Assembly: GCA_030549775.1 (NCBI GenBank)
Contig: CM060175.1
Coordinates: 64,841,245 to 64,905,244, forward strand
Direction: 5' to 3'
Length of the DNA: 64,000 bases
Source: Tamarix chinensis
Taxonomy: Eukaryota; Streptophyta; Magnoliopsida; Caryophyllales; Tamaricaceae
Within the stretch, counting starts at the first letter, position 1. The number at the start of each line of letters is the position of its first letter. Shown here piece after piece: positions 31,632 through 45,249 of the stretch. The notes beneath the pieces were generated by a model that saw only the letters and a program-made list of their open reading frames with translations, ran no database searches and was not told the DNA's origin. The position numbers were made by a program, and so were the translations under genes.

Positions 31632-34600
31632 CAATACCTATCCCACATTGAATGTAAAGCTAATATGAACTCAAACACGAAGATAAGTGCGTTCAACACC
31701 TAATCTAAGATTGAGGCAAAGCTAATAGCAAACCAAATAAGGTGATAGAAAGAATATTTAAATACAGTATAAAAATGTTAACAATACTTTATGTCCCAAA
31801 AAGGAAACAATTAAAACACACAAAACTGCAACTAGAATAAGAGACACTAGATAACCCTAAACACTGTGACCCATACCTAAGCTACCACCACAATTTGAAA
31901 CGAAGCTGCTTGAAAATGTAGTTTCATTACGATTTCCTCAAATTAAATAAATCACAACACATCATAAGAGCTAGCCAGCTTATATAGATAATTATCGCCT
32001 AAAAGCAAAAATCATGCGTATAGCATATGATCACTTGAAATAATAATAGCTTAGGATAATCATGCTTTCAAAACTCCTCATATGATAGTAACCAACCATG
32101 CTTTAATAAGGGCTAAAAATAAACATGATATCAACACAACTCAACAATTATCACGATAAACCTAGATCAATTATTGAGGAGAGGTATCTTGGTGATTTAT
32201 CTTATCAAATTCCAAATCAATCCAATCATTACTTCATAAGAGGAATACAATCCTATAATCTAAGGCAATGATCGCTAAGGAGGTGTTATCGAAATCAAAC
32301 CACTCAATTCTAAGGAAAAGCTTATCAAGGAAGCCATATAACATAACATCCACCCATAATAAACCTCAACACCTAAGTTCTTAAGTACATGTATCCTTTA
32401 TAGGGTGTATGTAATATAGAGAACAAGTGGGACCTTTGATTCAAAGGTCCAACTATACACTCACATGCCTAAGTTTGAGGTAAGAGATTTCTATCTAAAC
32501 TTAAGTTGTCTTCCTCTTTAATTAATTAGTATTTTATTTAATATTCACTTATTATCAAAAAAGGATGCAAGGTCTACCCAAAAATTAAATGACCAAATTA
32601 TCCAATAAATATAAAAGGACTACAAAGGTAACAACAATCATCCAATATTAAACCAATCCAAAGGACACTAGGGGTTACATCAACTCAAAGCCATCTAGGC
32701 TTACAGTTAAACGTCCTATCATAGCCCGAACAAATATCCAATTCAAACCACTTTAATCCATTTTCAACTAATTATTCCAATTTATTCAACCCTAAGGTTA
32801 ACTGTCAAAGTGAAATTCAAAGGTCAACTCTAAAATTAATTAAAAGTCACTAAGGTCAGCCTAATCCAATTATTCATACTTAGGTATATTTTAGCCATAA
32901 TGACTAAAATGTCCTTAAACCCTAATTACCATAATGTCATCCATTTTATTAATAGACTTTATTACAATTAATAATTCTCATGAAAAGACTAGTAGACAAC
33001 AAAATATAACACTTTAACAAGAGTAATAAATTTAGGACATGGAAAGAGGTTAGATTGCCCATATTCATGAATTAATCATATAAAGTATAAAAAATCCTAA
33101 GCATGTGTATCTAACATACCATAACATCCTTGATAAATCATACATAATAATTTAAAGCATATAATGTCAAAAATAAAATCATGGTACAAAAAAATGATAT
33201 TTTAACCCATAGAGCATATAAATATGGAATCATACAAAGTTAACTCTAAACATTCTCACATGCTAGCATATTATATAATGAAATACAAGTAAACCATGAA
33301 AGAAAATTAATGAAACATAGCAAGTAAATGATTAGGAAAGACAAATAAGCCCTAGTTGAACCCTAACCCTACAATAGAATTATAGAAAAGTGTAAATCTA
33401 CCAATTATCACATGTGTATATTTCTACATTTAAAAACCTACGACTATGTACATGATAATTAAAAATCAACATGCTAAGACAAAATATATTACAACTCACA
33501 AATTTCCCATAAAAAAATCATATTTCACACTCTTGACATTTTAACACAAAAATTCCAAAACTTGTAATAATTAAACCCTAGCAGGATTCTAATACTAATA
33601 AGAGTATCATGCTCATATCCATAAATTTTACCATCCAAGAATTAGTTATATTTACCTAGATCTAAGCTTAAGTAAAAATAATTTAAAGTGTCTTTTGTAA
33701 GGCTAAATCAAAATTCTCTTATATTTCCTTCAAAATATCAAAAATATAAATAAGAAGCATATAATAACAAAAAGAAAAAGCAATAGCTTAGATTGATAAT
33801 CAATAATATGAGAAGATTTGAGTGAAAGAAGAGAAAGAGGATTAACCTTAAATTGAAAGAATGGGAAGTTGAGGAAGAATAAATCAAGAACTAAAACCAT
33901 TTTATGCAAACCCTAGCTTCCTATATTTATATAAAGTGTTTGGGATCTAAGATAATAAGAATTATGCAAGAAAAGAGAAGAAGAAAGGAGAGACTAGATG
34001 AAAAGAGCATATAATTTATAGTAAAAATGCAACAACTATGGCGCTAAAATGAGCAAGGGTCAACTTTGTGGCTTCTAAAAAATCCCTAAAGCTAAGAGGA
34101 AATGAAGGGGAAATGGTGGAAAATGTAGAGGAAGTTGCAAAGGAAAAAGCCCAATAAAAACCAAGAACAATTGTGCAAAGGCGTGATCATGGAAGATGGA
34201 TGAAAATGGGGGGAAATAACATAGTTGATTTTAGTGAAATCAAGTAAAGCTTATCACAAAGGGGCGAAAAAGCGAAAGTAGGATGATGTAATGTGATTTA
34301 CAGAAAGCAAGAGTGAGAAGCTAAAATATTCAATGTAAGGATTAAAATGAAACAAAAATGAGAGACAAAGGCTAAGTGAGGAGAGAGTGAAGGCTTGAAA
34401 TTTGTAAAAAAAAAAATCAACTTTGTGGAAATATGATTTTATGTGACGATGATGCAAATATGCACAATTTGGCATAAATGAGGTTGAGTAGTGTATGAAT
34501 CAAATGAAGAGGGGTGTGGATGGTGGGTTAGCCATGCTAAGACTAGAATAAAAGCTAGAATCATAGATGTGTAAGAGAGAGATTGTTCATGGTTGAGTGT

Positions 34601-35000
34601 GTAAGTATTTTATGATAAAAACACTTGAGTATTCTACTTTTAACTAAAATTTTGGTAGGATAAAAGTATCTAAGCCCAAAAATTAGATTTGGTTTATTTA
34701 TATATATAGTTGAGATTCAATGGATAGTTATAAAATTGATTACATTAAATTTTAGGTAATTAGATTGTAAGAAGGTCTAATAACAAGAATTACGTGAAAA
34801 CATTAGCAAATGGAACCCAAAAATCATAAAAAAACTATATGGAGGTGTGAAATAATTTTAGAAAACTGAAAAGATAAAAATATTTGGTATCAAAGTTTAT
34901 TTAATGCTTGAAAAACGTAAAACAAGCAAAAAGGAAAAAAATCGATAAGTTGTGGAAACGCATTTTTCTCAAACGCATAAAACAAATAACAAAGGGATCA
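31632..35000 (-). mobile_element. Degraded relative of the large LTR-like family (copy D)
   Basis: Several blocks align in order with copy C on the same strand: 'cctaagttcttaagtacatg' and following 'tttatagggtgta' (32380-32410 versus 38810-38840), 'gtcaactctaaaattaatt' with 'ctaaggttaac' (32790-32850), and 'aaaccctagcaggattcta' followed by 'agtatcatgctc' (33575-33615 versus 39797-39840). A purine-rich stretch (33820-34400) corresponds to the reversed CT-rich leader. Ends and target duplication are not recognisable, so it is older than copies A-C. Boundaries are approximate. Confidence 0.55.
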
Positions 35001-36700
35001 AATTAATACGGATAGATGCGAAATATTTTTAGAGAACTAAATATATAAAGATATTTATTCATAGAGTTGATTCAACACCTAAAGGATAAAAAAAGGGAAA
35101 AGGACTAAAATTAGCTAATCACATAAATCGATTTTTTCCAATTTAATGATTTATGAGAAATGAAAGAATTTTGAGTGAATAGATAAAACGAATGAGCTCA
35201 AAAATATTTCAAGAATGTATGAAATTTTCGAATGACTTAACAAGAGCAAAAATGACAATATTGAAATAATCGTGAAAAATACGACTTTCCAAAAAAGAAT
35301 GAAATGAATGACAAAATGCTCAAAATTAATACAAACAACGTGAAATTTGATACAAGAATTTTTAGAAGTAAGTTATGAGACTAATTATGCGAGGTAATTA
35401 GGGTTAACCAAATGGTATTTTACAATTGTAAGTAATGCACCAATATTATGATATTTATTGCAGGGTTTGAAGTGAAAAGCCAAAAATAGGAGCGCAAAGG
35501 TTGACCAAGAATAACCAAAATCAGTAATAACTAGTGCATTGTAGAATCAAATAGCACAAGAATAAAGATATTGAAGCTAAATAAAATTGTTATGTCATTA
35601 AAAATCTAGTCAGTCATCCCCTAAAACCAATGGGATAATATGGAAAAAGGTAGAATAACGTATTAGAAAGTAGGCATTATTTATTTTTATCCATTTTATA
35701 TAAAAAGGATTGTAGTAATAGATTACTAAAATTTCAAAATATTTTGAATAAAAACAAGAAACTTCAAACAACTATGGCTATACACAAATTGTCCATTCTA
35801 TAATTTCATAAAATCCAACCACTATTGCATATGAATAATTGGCTATTCCTACACAAGCGATAGTATTGCACAATTCAACATAAATATATAGAGAAGAAAG
35901 CAAACAAATCATAAATAAATAAAAATTAGACTAGAGAAACAAAAAGAAATGCTCCTCCAATTCAATCAATAAAAAAAATCCCACAATTAAAAAATCCTTG
36001 AATAATTAAAGTCAACCTAAAACATAATAATGAAAACCCATGACTCAACAACCAATTTTCCAAAAACCCATTCATAATATCACCAACATATATGTTGTAT
36101 AATATAATAAAAAAGGTTAATCATAATAAGTAGGGAAAGGAAAAAAAAAAAGAAAAAGCACTTACCAGTCTAACTCCTTGTTAGGGCTTTAATTCTACTC
36201 TTTTCTAAAGAGAACTTAAAGGTTTGTAAGTCCTTAATCTTAATTTCTGCATATGATAATCAAATGATGAATGTGAACATAAGCTGAGTAATTCAGGCAA
36301 GTAGGATGCTTTCTCTAGCTAATAAATTACTTAGGTTATATCATTATTAATCAAGTTTTAGATATTTCAGATAGTCATGAAACTAGGAAACTCTGGTGGC
36401 CATTAATCTCAAAATATAGGGGAGTATTTCATTAGCTTTATATGCTTTGCTTTTAGATTTGATAATCAATACCAAAAGAATAGCAAAACAAATACTTTCA
36501 ACAAGTTAGCTAAGGATAAGCATATAACATTAACAATGAGTAAATTTAAGGAGGTAAAAGTTAACATGCATAAGGTGACACTTACAACTTCCATTATTTT
36601 GGTTTCTAAGATTTAATACAACCACATACTAGAAACCTACTACTCTACTCAAACAATATCAATCAACCCATACACAGATAGATACAAATGATGTAGAAGT
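35001..36700. other. No gene seen
   Basis: AT-rich sequence without a recognisable domain or repeat. Confidence 0.45.
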
Positions 36701-36749
36701 AGAGCATGGAAGATGAAGATGAACTATAACAAGAGTAACTTTGTCCAAA

Positions 36750-37062
36750 GCCAAGATAACACTTACCGATATATATTTTTTCCAAATGGTTGCATAAGAC
36801 TCCACTATTTAACTAGACTCATTAAAGCCAAACTCACTCACTTGTTGAACATTAGAAGCCATGATATAATTTTTTTTCAGAGTCCTAATTTGATTCATCA
36901 CATTTTTAACAAAGTAAGAAAACTCAAATTGATCATTAATCACCTTAGCAACATTACTATAAGTATTTTTTTTGAAAAATAAACTACCAATTTTCTAACT
37001 TAGATGCATGTGGTTAGTTAACAAATCTATAAATAATGTGTCCACATATTCATCCTAAGTTA
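36750..37062 (-). pseudogene. Myb/SANT-like domain fragment (Harbinger-associated type)
   Basis: On the minus strand the frame reads 'DEYVDTLFIDLLTNHMHLS', a stop, 'NVAKVINDQFEFSYFVKNVM', 'NQIRTLKKNYIMASNVQQVS', 'EFGFNESS', a stop and 'ATIWKKYISV'. This follows the Myb/SANT-like (Myb_DNA-bind_3) family: acidic start, L..LL, 'W..V...FN...G..Y', 'QL.NK...LKK.Y', 'SGF.WD', 'W..YI'. In plants this domain occurs in PIF/Harbinger second ORFs and in related host proteins. A 'gtaagt' follows 'YIS' and could be a splice donor. Together with the transposase at 42170-43269 on the same strand it probably belonged to one element. Confidence 0.6.
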
Positions 37063-37790
37063 AGTTTTTATTATCATTTGTTGGTAAATCTTCACAAATT
37101 TCTTCCTGCATAAACAAGTGTTATAAGAATGGTAGAGCAAACAATAGTTATAACAAAAACAAGAAAAGGGAAAAAAGAAAATTAACATGTAGATCTATTG
37201 AATTTTACTATTCCATTGACATATATAGTTTCCTACATTAAGATGATGATTAAAGTCCTAGTAGTAAAGGGAGTGATATCTTATTAGACCATGTAATATC
37301 AATACTTGGTCATACAAATAATGTACCCGAATAAGATAATTTTAGTAGTATCATCAAACATAATGTGTGCATTAAGGCGTTGAGATCTTGAACAAGCTTG
37401 AAAGTGTGTTACAAGGAAATATGATTGAAGACCAACCGTTAGGAATATAAAATATATCACATGGCATTCAAAAGACCTTTTATGTTCCATTATAATGTGC
37501 TCATATCCATAATTATATTTTGAAGCAGATGAGGAGAAATCAGTGCTCCTCCTATTCACCAATGTCACCTATGTAGTCTTAGAAATCCAAGGCAATGGGT
37601 ATATATTGATACTAAAAGAAAAATTAACCATTCATGAAAAAACATTAAATTAACAAGCTTATTCTTTAAATAATCTTTGTGTTTGTTCTATTTTTATATT
37701 TTTTTCTCCAAAAACATTTGAAAAAATCACTAGACTATTGTATGAAGATGTTTACCTAAGATGAAAAGGGTTAACCATGCAGAATCTTAG
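37063..37790. other. No gene seen; probable Harbinger interior
   Basis: No domain recognised. It is directly adjacent to copy C and would be continuous with 41157 before that insertion. Confidence 0.4.
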
Positions 37791-40700
37791 TGTAACACCC
37801 CCATTTTAGCAGGTGATTTTTTTTTGTGAAAGCGGTAATTAATAAAGTACTAGGTGCTACCACCACACTTAGCATAAGTCTAACTCCTCGCCTTTCTTAC
37901 TCTAAATGCTAAAGCTAAAACAAACTCAACCAATATAATTCAACTAAAAATAGCAACAATACATAATAGAGTTACGAATAAAGGTCATGGTACAATATTA
38001 TAACGAAAGTACAGTATGAGATTTAAGAGTCCAAAGGAAAATCAATAGTAATAAAAACCAGCACCCGAAGGTGCAACTCCGATTCACCCTAACTCTTAAA
38101 CCTAAAGATCCATTCTGAAAAAGGAACCTCTTTCCAAGGACTCCACTTGTCCTGGCCACGCTTATAACCTTCATGTCATTCCATGGCCATCACATAGTCA
38201 TCTACAAAAGTATTGTTTAGTACAACTTTCTCATACTAAGTAAATCAAAATACCTTGTAGGAGGCATCATACCCCCATTCCACATAGCCACATAGAAACC
38301 AAAAGGCATATATAAGCATAAGGCATAAACTATACAAAAATACTCATGGAGAAACATATATCATGGTCCAAGTCACAACTCAACAATAAAGCATACAAAA
38401 CCATTTCTTATCATTTCAAAGTGTAAAGTCATATTTGATTAGTTAGGTATATTCCAATCATAAAGGTAGGGCACTAAGGTAACTACCTAAACAACAATCT
38501 AAAACAATACCAGGATAGGGCACTAAGGCGACTACCAATCTAGCAAATCCAACATAAACAAAGGTAGGACACTAAGGCAACTACTACACCAATGATCCAT
38601 TTCTTTTATTGTATAACAAACATTTTCATTTTACTTCCTTACTCGAGAGGAATACAAATCAACTCAAGTACATAGTAGTACACTTAGTTATATTGGTGCT
38701 TAAAAGCAATACAATAACCTTACCTCGAACCTAGGGATACAGCGGTACATCTAGTCATACTAGCACCCAAAAGCAACACAACATCCTCCCAACCTTGGTC
38801 ACCTAGTCCTTAAGTATTGATACCTTTCATAGGGCCTGTAGGTCACTAATAAAGTAGAGTAGGACCTTAAAAGTTGGGGCACAGTGACACACCAGTGAAC
38901 CAAAAATGAGGGCTAATACCTTACCTCTAAGGTAGCGATCCCTAGAGAGCAACCGTTTCCAACTCGAGATCCTTCACTTTAAGTATTAATATTTTATGAG
39001 GTGATCACATAAGTCACATAATTCACAACATTTCTTGTTTTCCATACTTATTAGCTTTCTCATTTTATTTTCAATTATTTAGGTAAACCTAAGGTCATAA
39101 GTCTATGTCAAGCGAAGTAAAAGCTAAGGTCAACCTATCAAAAGGCTAAGGCTGTCCTAGCATTCATTTACTTTTAAATGATACATTAGATTAAAATTAC
39201 CGAAATATCCTTCAAAACCCTAGTTTCCACATTTTTTGTATCAAAAATTATCATCATGTGAGATTTGTGTGGAGCATAAAACAAAAAAATATTTCACATT
39301 ATTTTAGTACATAGGTAATCTTTGTGTTTTGACAATTAACTGTATTTTTCACTTTTTATGCATTTAGTGGATTACATTCACCAAAACCCTAATCATGTAA
39401 CTACCACTCACCATATATTTCATGTAGCACACACGTGCACATTTAAAGCATGAGACATCATTTAAATAGACATATTATCATCATAGTACATGTAGGATCA
39501 TATCTCTATCCCTAGGCCATGTGAAATAAAATTTATTATAAGCTAACCCTAATTATACACATACGTGTCCATATGAACTATCGTAACCCTACTTCCATAC
39601 ATGAGCATTTATAAGGCATATACCATGGGATTTGAATCATAACATGATAATAATGGAAACCGTAACAAAATCTTAGACATGCAGACATAAAACATTCGAC
39701 ATATTTCATGCATACAAATTAATTATTAATAATCATACACATTATCCCTTTAACATATTATCATTACATCTTACATGATAAAATACTCAAAAGGTGTAAA
39801 CCCTATCACGATTCTAGGTCTAAAAGTCCCTATCATGCTCGCACATAATTTTTTCCATCCTATGAGTGATTAGAGTTAACTAAATCCAAGCTTATACAAA
39901 AGAGGTCATCTCCAAAGCTCGCAAGGATTAGCTAGGAAGTTAACATCCAAACACACACACATATATTAGCATATAGTAATACAAAAAAAATAATCCTAAT
40001 TTAATAAAATAATTAATAATACTAACTAGTGGATTAAGTAGGAGGGAAATTTAATAAATATGGAGAAAAAAAGATAGGGAAACTTGGCAAATAATAGTGT
40101 AGTAAGGAGGAAGGTTTTGGTGAACTTGGTCCAAGGTGGAGTTGCTAGGATTCGGTGGTTATGGATAGATCAAAGGGGAAGGGAATGAAAACAAGGGTGC
40201 AATAAGAAGGAGAAAGAAAGGTGCATCACAAGTTCGAAGAAGAGGAGGATACCTACGGTGATAATGGGTGCATGAGGCAGTGGAGCTTCAGCTAAAATGG
40301 CCAAAGTTGGGATGTTGGATGCGGAGGTTAATGTTGCAGGATGGGGGTGGCTACATTAGCAATGGATGATGGTGATAGGATAGGAATGATAGGAAATGCT
40401 GAAGGTGGAGAGGAGGAATGGTAGAAGTGGCTAGTGGGGAAGTCGAAGGTAAAGGAAGAAAGAAGAAGGCGCAGGATAGCTCGAGGGGTTTTGCTACAGA
40501 TTAGAGGGAAGATACGGGAGGGGCTACCGATGCAAGTTGTAGAGCTTCGGTGGGATTTGGTGTTGCAACAAGTAAAATGGTGGTGGAAGAAGCAAATGAC
40601 GGGGAAGAATTCCGTGCAAGGGAGCTCGGGAGAAGGAGGAGATGTCTCGGCTACTTAGGGTTAATTTACGACACAAAAATGAGAGGGATGAGGGAGTTAA

Positions 40701-41156
40701 ATGGATGGTGGCATGCAGTGAAATGTGGACGAAAGCCATGAGAGAAAAAAATAAGGGAAAGAGGAGAGGTATGGTGCAAATAGTGTAGGGTGATGGTATA
40801 TAAGAGTAAGGTGTCGGGTAAGGAAGAGTAGGGTGATGGTATGGGGATTCTCGCACACATTAGAGGATAATTTTGGGTAAAATATCTAGGTGTCTATTTA
40901 GGATAAAAATATATGATAGAATTTAAGGTTACCGGACTAGGTTTATTTGATGAAAGAGATACCAGTTACAAACTAAGATTAAATTTAATAACCTAAAATC
41001 TATCAAATTTTAACCTAATTTAATTTATATCTAATATGGCATAACAATACACATATTAAAAATATTTTTATAACAAACACCCTACAATATTTATTATAAC
41101 AAATTATAAATAATTATCAATTTATAATTAGGGTTTTCTAGAAATGGGGTATTACA
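37791..41156 (-). mobile_element. Large LTR-like unit, copy C (probable solo LTR)
   Basis: Starts TGTAACACCCCC and ends TGGGGTATTACA; flanking bases are 'cttag' on both sides (37786-37790 and 41157-41161), a perfect 5-bp target duplication. The end, read in reverse, matches the start of copy A (TGTAATACCCC, then 'aaaccctaatta'). Shared interior landmarks with A (reverse sense) include 'actcgagaggaatac' (38641), 'cctttcatagggcctgtagg' (38822) and the 'aactcgagatccttcacttt' block (38961). A three-unit array around 'gggcactaaggc(g/a)acta' lies at 38461-38600. A purine-rich region with open frames (40200-40860) corresponds to the CT-rich leader of copy A. No gag or pol is present. Confidence 0.88.
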
Positions 41157-41370
41157 CTTAGCTTTCAAAATAAGATCCATTCTTTACAATATGTTGATAA
41201 ACCTCCATAAGATCCTAACGTAAACCATATATTTTCACAAATGTTTGTAAGATGTTTCTTTTTGGAGCCATGGAGATTCTTGGTTTTATATCTAATTAAA
41301 AAAATATAGGATTAAAATATTTTAAAATTAGCGTTGGGTTCATAACTATTTTGATTCAAAAAATGGTAAT

Positions 41371-41407
<37 letters not shown>

Positions 41408-42160
41408 AACCTTGCATTTAGAAAGAAAAGTAAAGAAATAAAATAATAATAATAATAAAGGAATTGAATATGAATACTCATGCACACACAAAATAATCAC
41501 TGAGATAAAGATGTGGATATGGAAGTTAGCATGGTAATTAACTCCACATGTAAAATGAGATTGAGATAGCAATGAGGCACTATGTCGCCTAAAATAAGCA
41601 AAAAAATTAGTGAGAATGATCAACTAGGAGACAAAAGCTAGGATTGCCTACCTTTCAACACCTTAGTGTTCATGTTTAACATTTTTCATGAATTTTATTA
41701 GCTAGAATATTGGTGTGGATCAACTTAAGAGGAGTTCAGAAACTACTATATCTACTAGGACTAATAAATTGATCATGAGTAAAACATATCATTCTTAGCT
41801 TAGTTCAAAAAAATTATGCATATACTGTAATATAGGGACACATTATAACATGAAAACTAGTTTGTTGGTGAACTCTAATGACTACTTAGGAATTCTAATT
41901 TAAGGAAATAACATATTATTGATATGTATCAACTACCAATGACAAAGGGAAACATCCTAAATAAACGAATAAACTCATTTAATATATTACATTTCTATTC
42001 AAATGGAAGGTTACAAAAGATGAATAATCAAATTACATAAAACTAGATTATTCATTGTGTACATTTTCATTAAGTACACTTGTCCAACACAATTTGTTTT
42101 CCCTAAGTGAAATCAACAATAATATATCAACAATTAGTTATTTAAATTATCCTCCCCCTA
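41157..42160. repeat. No gene seen; (GA)n microsatellite
   Basis: AT-rich, with a pure GA run at about 41376-41403 and a short AAT run near 41444. It probably belongs to the interior of the Harbinger element. Confidence 0.5.
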
Positions 42161-42169
42161 CATTGAAAT

Positions 42170-43269
42170 GGTGATTTCATCTTTTAATTCTTAAACTTCT
42201 TAAAACTCTTCTACCACACTCTTCGGTGTGGCATCTAGTCATGTGATGCCATTTCTAACCTCATTATGAACCTCTAAAATTAATCTTTCATCTGAATCTA
42301 CTCGCATAAAATAGTCATGTCAAATATATCTAGCTAAAACCATGTTTGATTGAATTTTTATAGGGTAGAATGGTTCGGTTCCATTTTATAAAATTGAAAA
42401 AATTTTATTTAAAACATCGAAGGCTCTCTTAATAGCATTTCTTAATAAATAATGACTTAGATTGAAAAGATCTTGAGCATTTTGAGGACCCCACACATTG
42501 TACTCCTTGATATGGTGTTAGGTATTGCAATATGGTGTAATACATACAATCTTTAACTAGAAACCCACATCACCTAAATAAAATTTACTCGATGGCAATA
42601 AAAATTTATCCATGTCTCTAAATAGAGCATTGTTTTATACCCTTGAGTCAAATGCTGACCCTTTCTATTTCGATAACACATATAAAAACTTTATCTTAAA
42701 AGAGCAAGTGTTAACATATTTTGAGTGAGGAAATCCTTTCTACTATGATATCTTTGTACCATATTGTTTGGTATTTTCACACAAAAAGTGATCCATTAAT
42801 TGCTCTAACAAAATCTTGCACCAAAAACTCACTTTTTTCTTTTAAAAAAATAAAGTTGTAGTATGTACTTGTTCATTTATTTTATAATATCATGACACTC
42901 ACCTTAAGATATGGTCAAAATATTGACTTTCTTAACATTGTAAGAGGATGGTGAGATCCATAAAGTTATTGAAAAAGAGGCGTTCTCAAAATAAATGATA
43001 ACATTTAACACTTATGGAAATGTCAACTTACTATTTTGTTGGACTGCCAAAAACTCTAATTTTGATAATCAATTTCTGTAATTTTGCCCTATAATATTGA
43101 AAAACATGGTCACACTATCCTCTACATAATTAGAATGAGTATCACTCAATCTCCTAGAATCCATCAATATTGAGATAAGCCTAGCAAAGGGCTCATTTCC
43201 CATCATCGACAAGTTTTGGCAATCCTCATAATTTTTTTTAATGTACATCAGTTTAAAAGGGCCCATCAC
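42170..43269 (-). pseudogene. PIF/Harbinger transposase pseudogene
   Basis: Harbinger transposases cut and paste DNA using a DDE nuclease. The minus strand carries the N-terminal domain as an open frame (43269-43069: 'CQNLSMMGNEPFARLISILM', 'DSVTMFFNIIGQNYRN'), then through frameshifts 'EFLAVQQNSKLTF', 'RAINGSLFV', 'KIPNNMVQRYHSRKDFLTQN', 'SAFDSRV', 'KFYLGDVGF', 'HHIKEYN' and 'NLSHYLLRNAIKRAFDVLNK' (about 42430). This is the order of the DDE_Tnp_4 family. Catalytic positions are damaged: the first Asp (normally in GAIDGTH or the FD motif) is Asn or lost, the second survives in 'LGDVGF', and the Glu of 'IERTFG' is Lys. At least eight stops or frame changes occur. Confidence 0.85.
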
Positions 43270-44289
43270 TTATAATATCCCGATCAAGAAACATCCTTGT
43301 CAACATTATAATTAAGACAAACTAAAGATAATAAACTAACAATACATGTTCTATAAATGACTATACATGATATTGCTCGTCTTCTTAATATGTCACACTC
43401 CTATATCAAATTATTATAACATAACATAATTAAGAAATGAAAAAAAAAATTAATCAAACTCGTTAATTGAGACATGGATGTAAATTGTTGAAGAGCTAAA
43501 TGAAATTAGGAAACCAATCAACCATATAGAGGAATTATCCTATTTTTATTAGCTACAACGACAATACTTGGCTTATTGTGTTGATAAAAACCCAACAAAA
43601 TATGGTTTTCATATACTATAGTATTATATTTATTTATCATCATCATCATCTTTCTATTTTCATCATATGTACATACCCATTAATGCACCATTCATGCCCA
43701 TTATGATAAATTTTGGGTTCAAGATAATACCAAAAAAGTAAAAATAAACTAGCACTAGATTGAGGTTTAAAGTTGTAATTGAAATTTAAATATGCAATCA
43801 ACTTATCCAAATAGGAAAAAGGGAGAAAAAAGGGGGAAATTGGGAAGAATTATTTAATTTCAATTTGTGCATTAGAGCTAAAGAAACATGTATTTAGTCG
43901 TAATAGGTTTAAAGTTAAAGTGAGCATTAAATACATAATTTATCAAGTAACAAGCATATAGCAATCATCATGTCAAATAAAAATCCAATGAGATACTTAG
44001 TTTAGAATTTTCTTCGGATCATATGATATAAATTCTATCAAAATGATGATTTGTTGGCAAATTTCTCTACTATTGGAACCCTAATCTTGACATCGAGTCT
44101 TGACATCAAATGGGTTGTAGAATGGTGAAAAAGATGTAGTCGTATAATGAATTAATGGGATTGAAGAAGGAATCCTTAGTTTTTCTAACAAGTTGGATGA
44201 GTTAGTAGAGCCAAAGCACTTGAAGGGGAGGAGGGCACAGTCATTGAAGGAGGAGGAATGTGACCTATAGTGTTAAGTTACAAAGTAGT
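43270..44289. other. No gene seen
   Basis: AT-rich, with a short CATCATCATC run near 43637. No domain recognised. Confidence 0.5.
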
Positions 44290-44540
44290 GTTGAGTAAAA
44301 TTTTCATTGATTTTTCCTTATTTTCCTCAATTTTAGCTAAGGAAAATTATCTAATATAACTTTCCCAAACGTTCTTATTTTCTTTCTTTCTAATTTTCCT
44401 AGTAACCAAACAAGAGGAAAACATTTTCCTTTTAAAATTTTCACTTTCCTCATTATTTTTCTCAAATTAAATAGATTATAAGGGCCAAAGGGGGTAATGA
44501 AAGAGCTTTCAACTATTGTAGAAGACAATGAAACCATTTT
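44290..44540. other. GGAAAA/TTTTCC-rich block, possible MITE remnant
   Basis: Contains 'actttcccaaacg', 'aaccaaacaag' and alternating 'ggaaaa/ttttcc' words, similar to 20540-20770. It could be a decayed end of the neighbouring Harbinger element or an independent small element; no clear inverted repeat or duplication was found. Confidence 0.25.
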
Positions 44541-45249
44541 TAATATAAAAAATAATGACTAGCTTATTCATTTTTTAATAAATATTTTCTTATCTTTGAG
44601 AATATTACCTACTTTATTGTTATATTCTTAAGCTACTAGATTGTTATCTTCCCTCTTCCCATGATTATTTACTCTCAGTCTTATTTTTAATGGGTATGGA
44701 ATATTCATTGTCATAGACTTCTAAGGTATGGGAGCTCAGTTTGATAAATGTTATATAGAATAGATTGATTTTAGTACTATTAGTAGTTTTTCATTTTAAT
44801 TATTTGTAGATTAACCTTGTTGTGACTCAATAATGCAAGTGTAAGGATTATTGATAATGTAGTATAACTATTTTCTCATTTCCATTTTAGTTTTCAGCAT
44901 TTTATTAGATGTTTCTCATATAAAAGAAGGGGAAATTGAAATTATGAAAGCTAAGGGTATTAATATTTTATTCCTCCCCCTTTTCACTTATGTGGTGACT
45001 CTAAATGTTTTTGTTTCTTTTTTTAACTCCTTTGATGTTGATTTTTGGTTTGTAGTAGTTCAAGAGTTAAAATCCATGTTATTGTTAGGTGTATAATTTA
45101 GTTGGATATCATAGTTTTATATACATATTAGTCCTACTCAAACTTGTATCAAAATTCACTATTAAATTTTGTTGTGTTCATTGATAGCCATTTCCATTTT
45201 TTTATTCATTTGTTTACTAACATATTTACTTTTCTCTTTCATTGTGCAC
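44541..45249. other. No gene seen; the expected left part of the 5' LTR of element 2 is missing here
   Basis: Judging from the 3' LTR (1074 bp), the left half of the 5' LTR should lie here, but no similarity is visible. It was probably deleted or replaced. Confidence 0.45.

Noticed and set aside
40434..40860. Short Arg/Lys-rich frames and their minus-strand partners in copy C
   Set aside because: Same purine-rich leader segment as in copy B; no domain.
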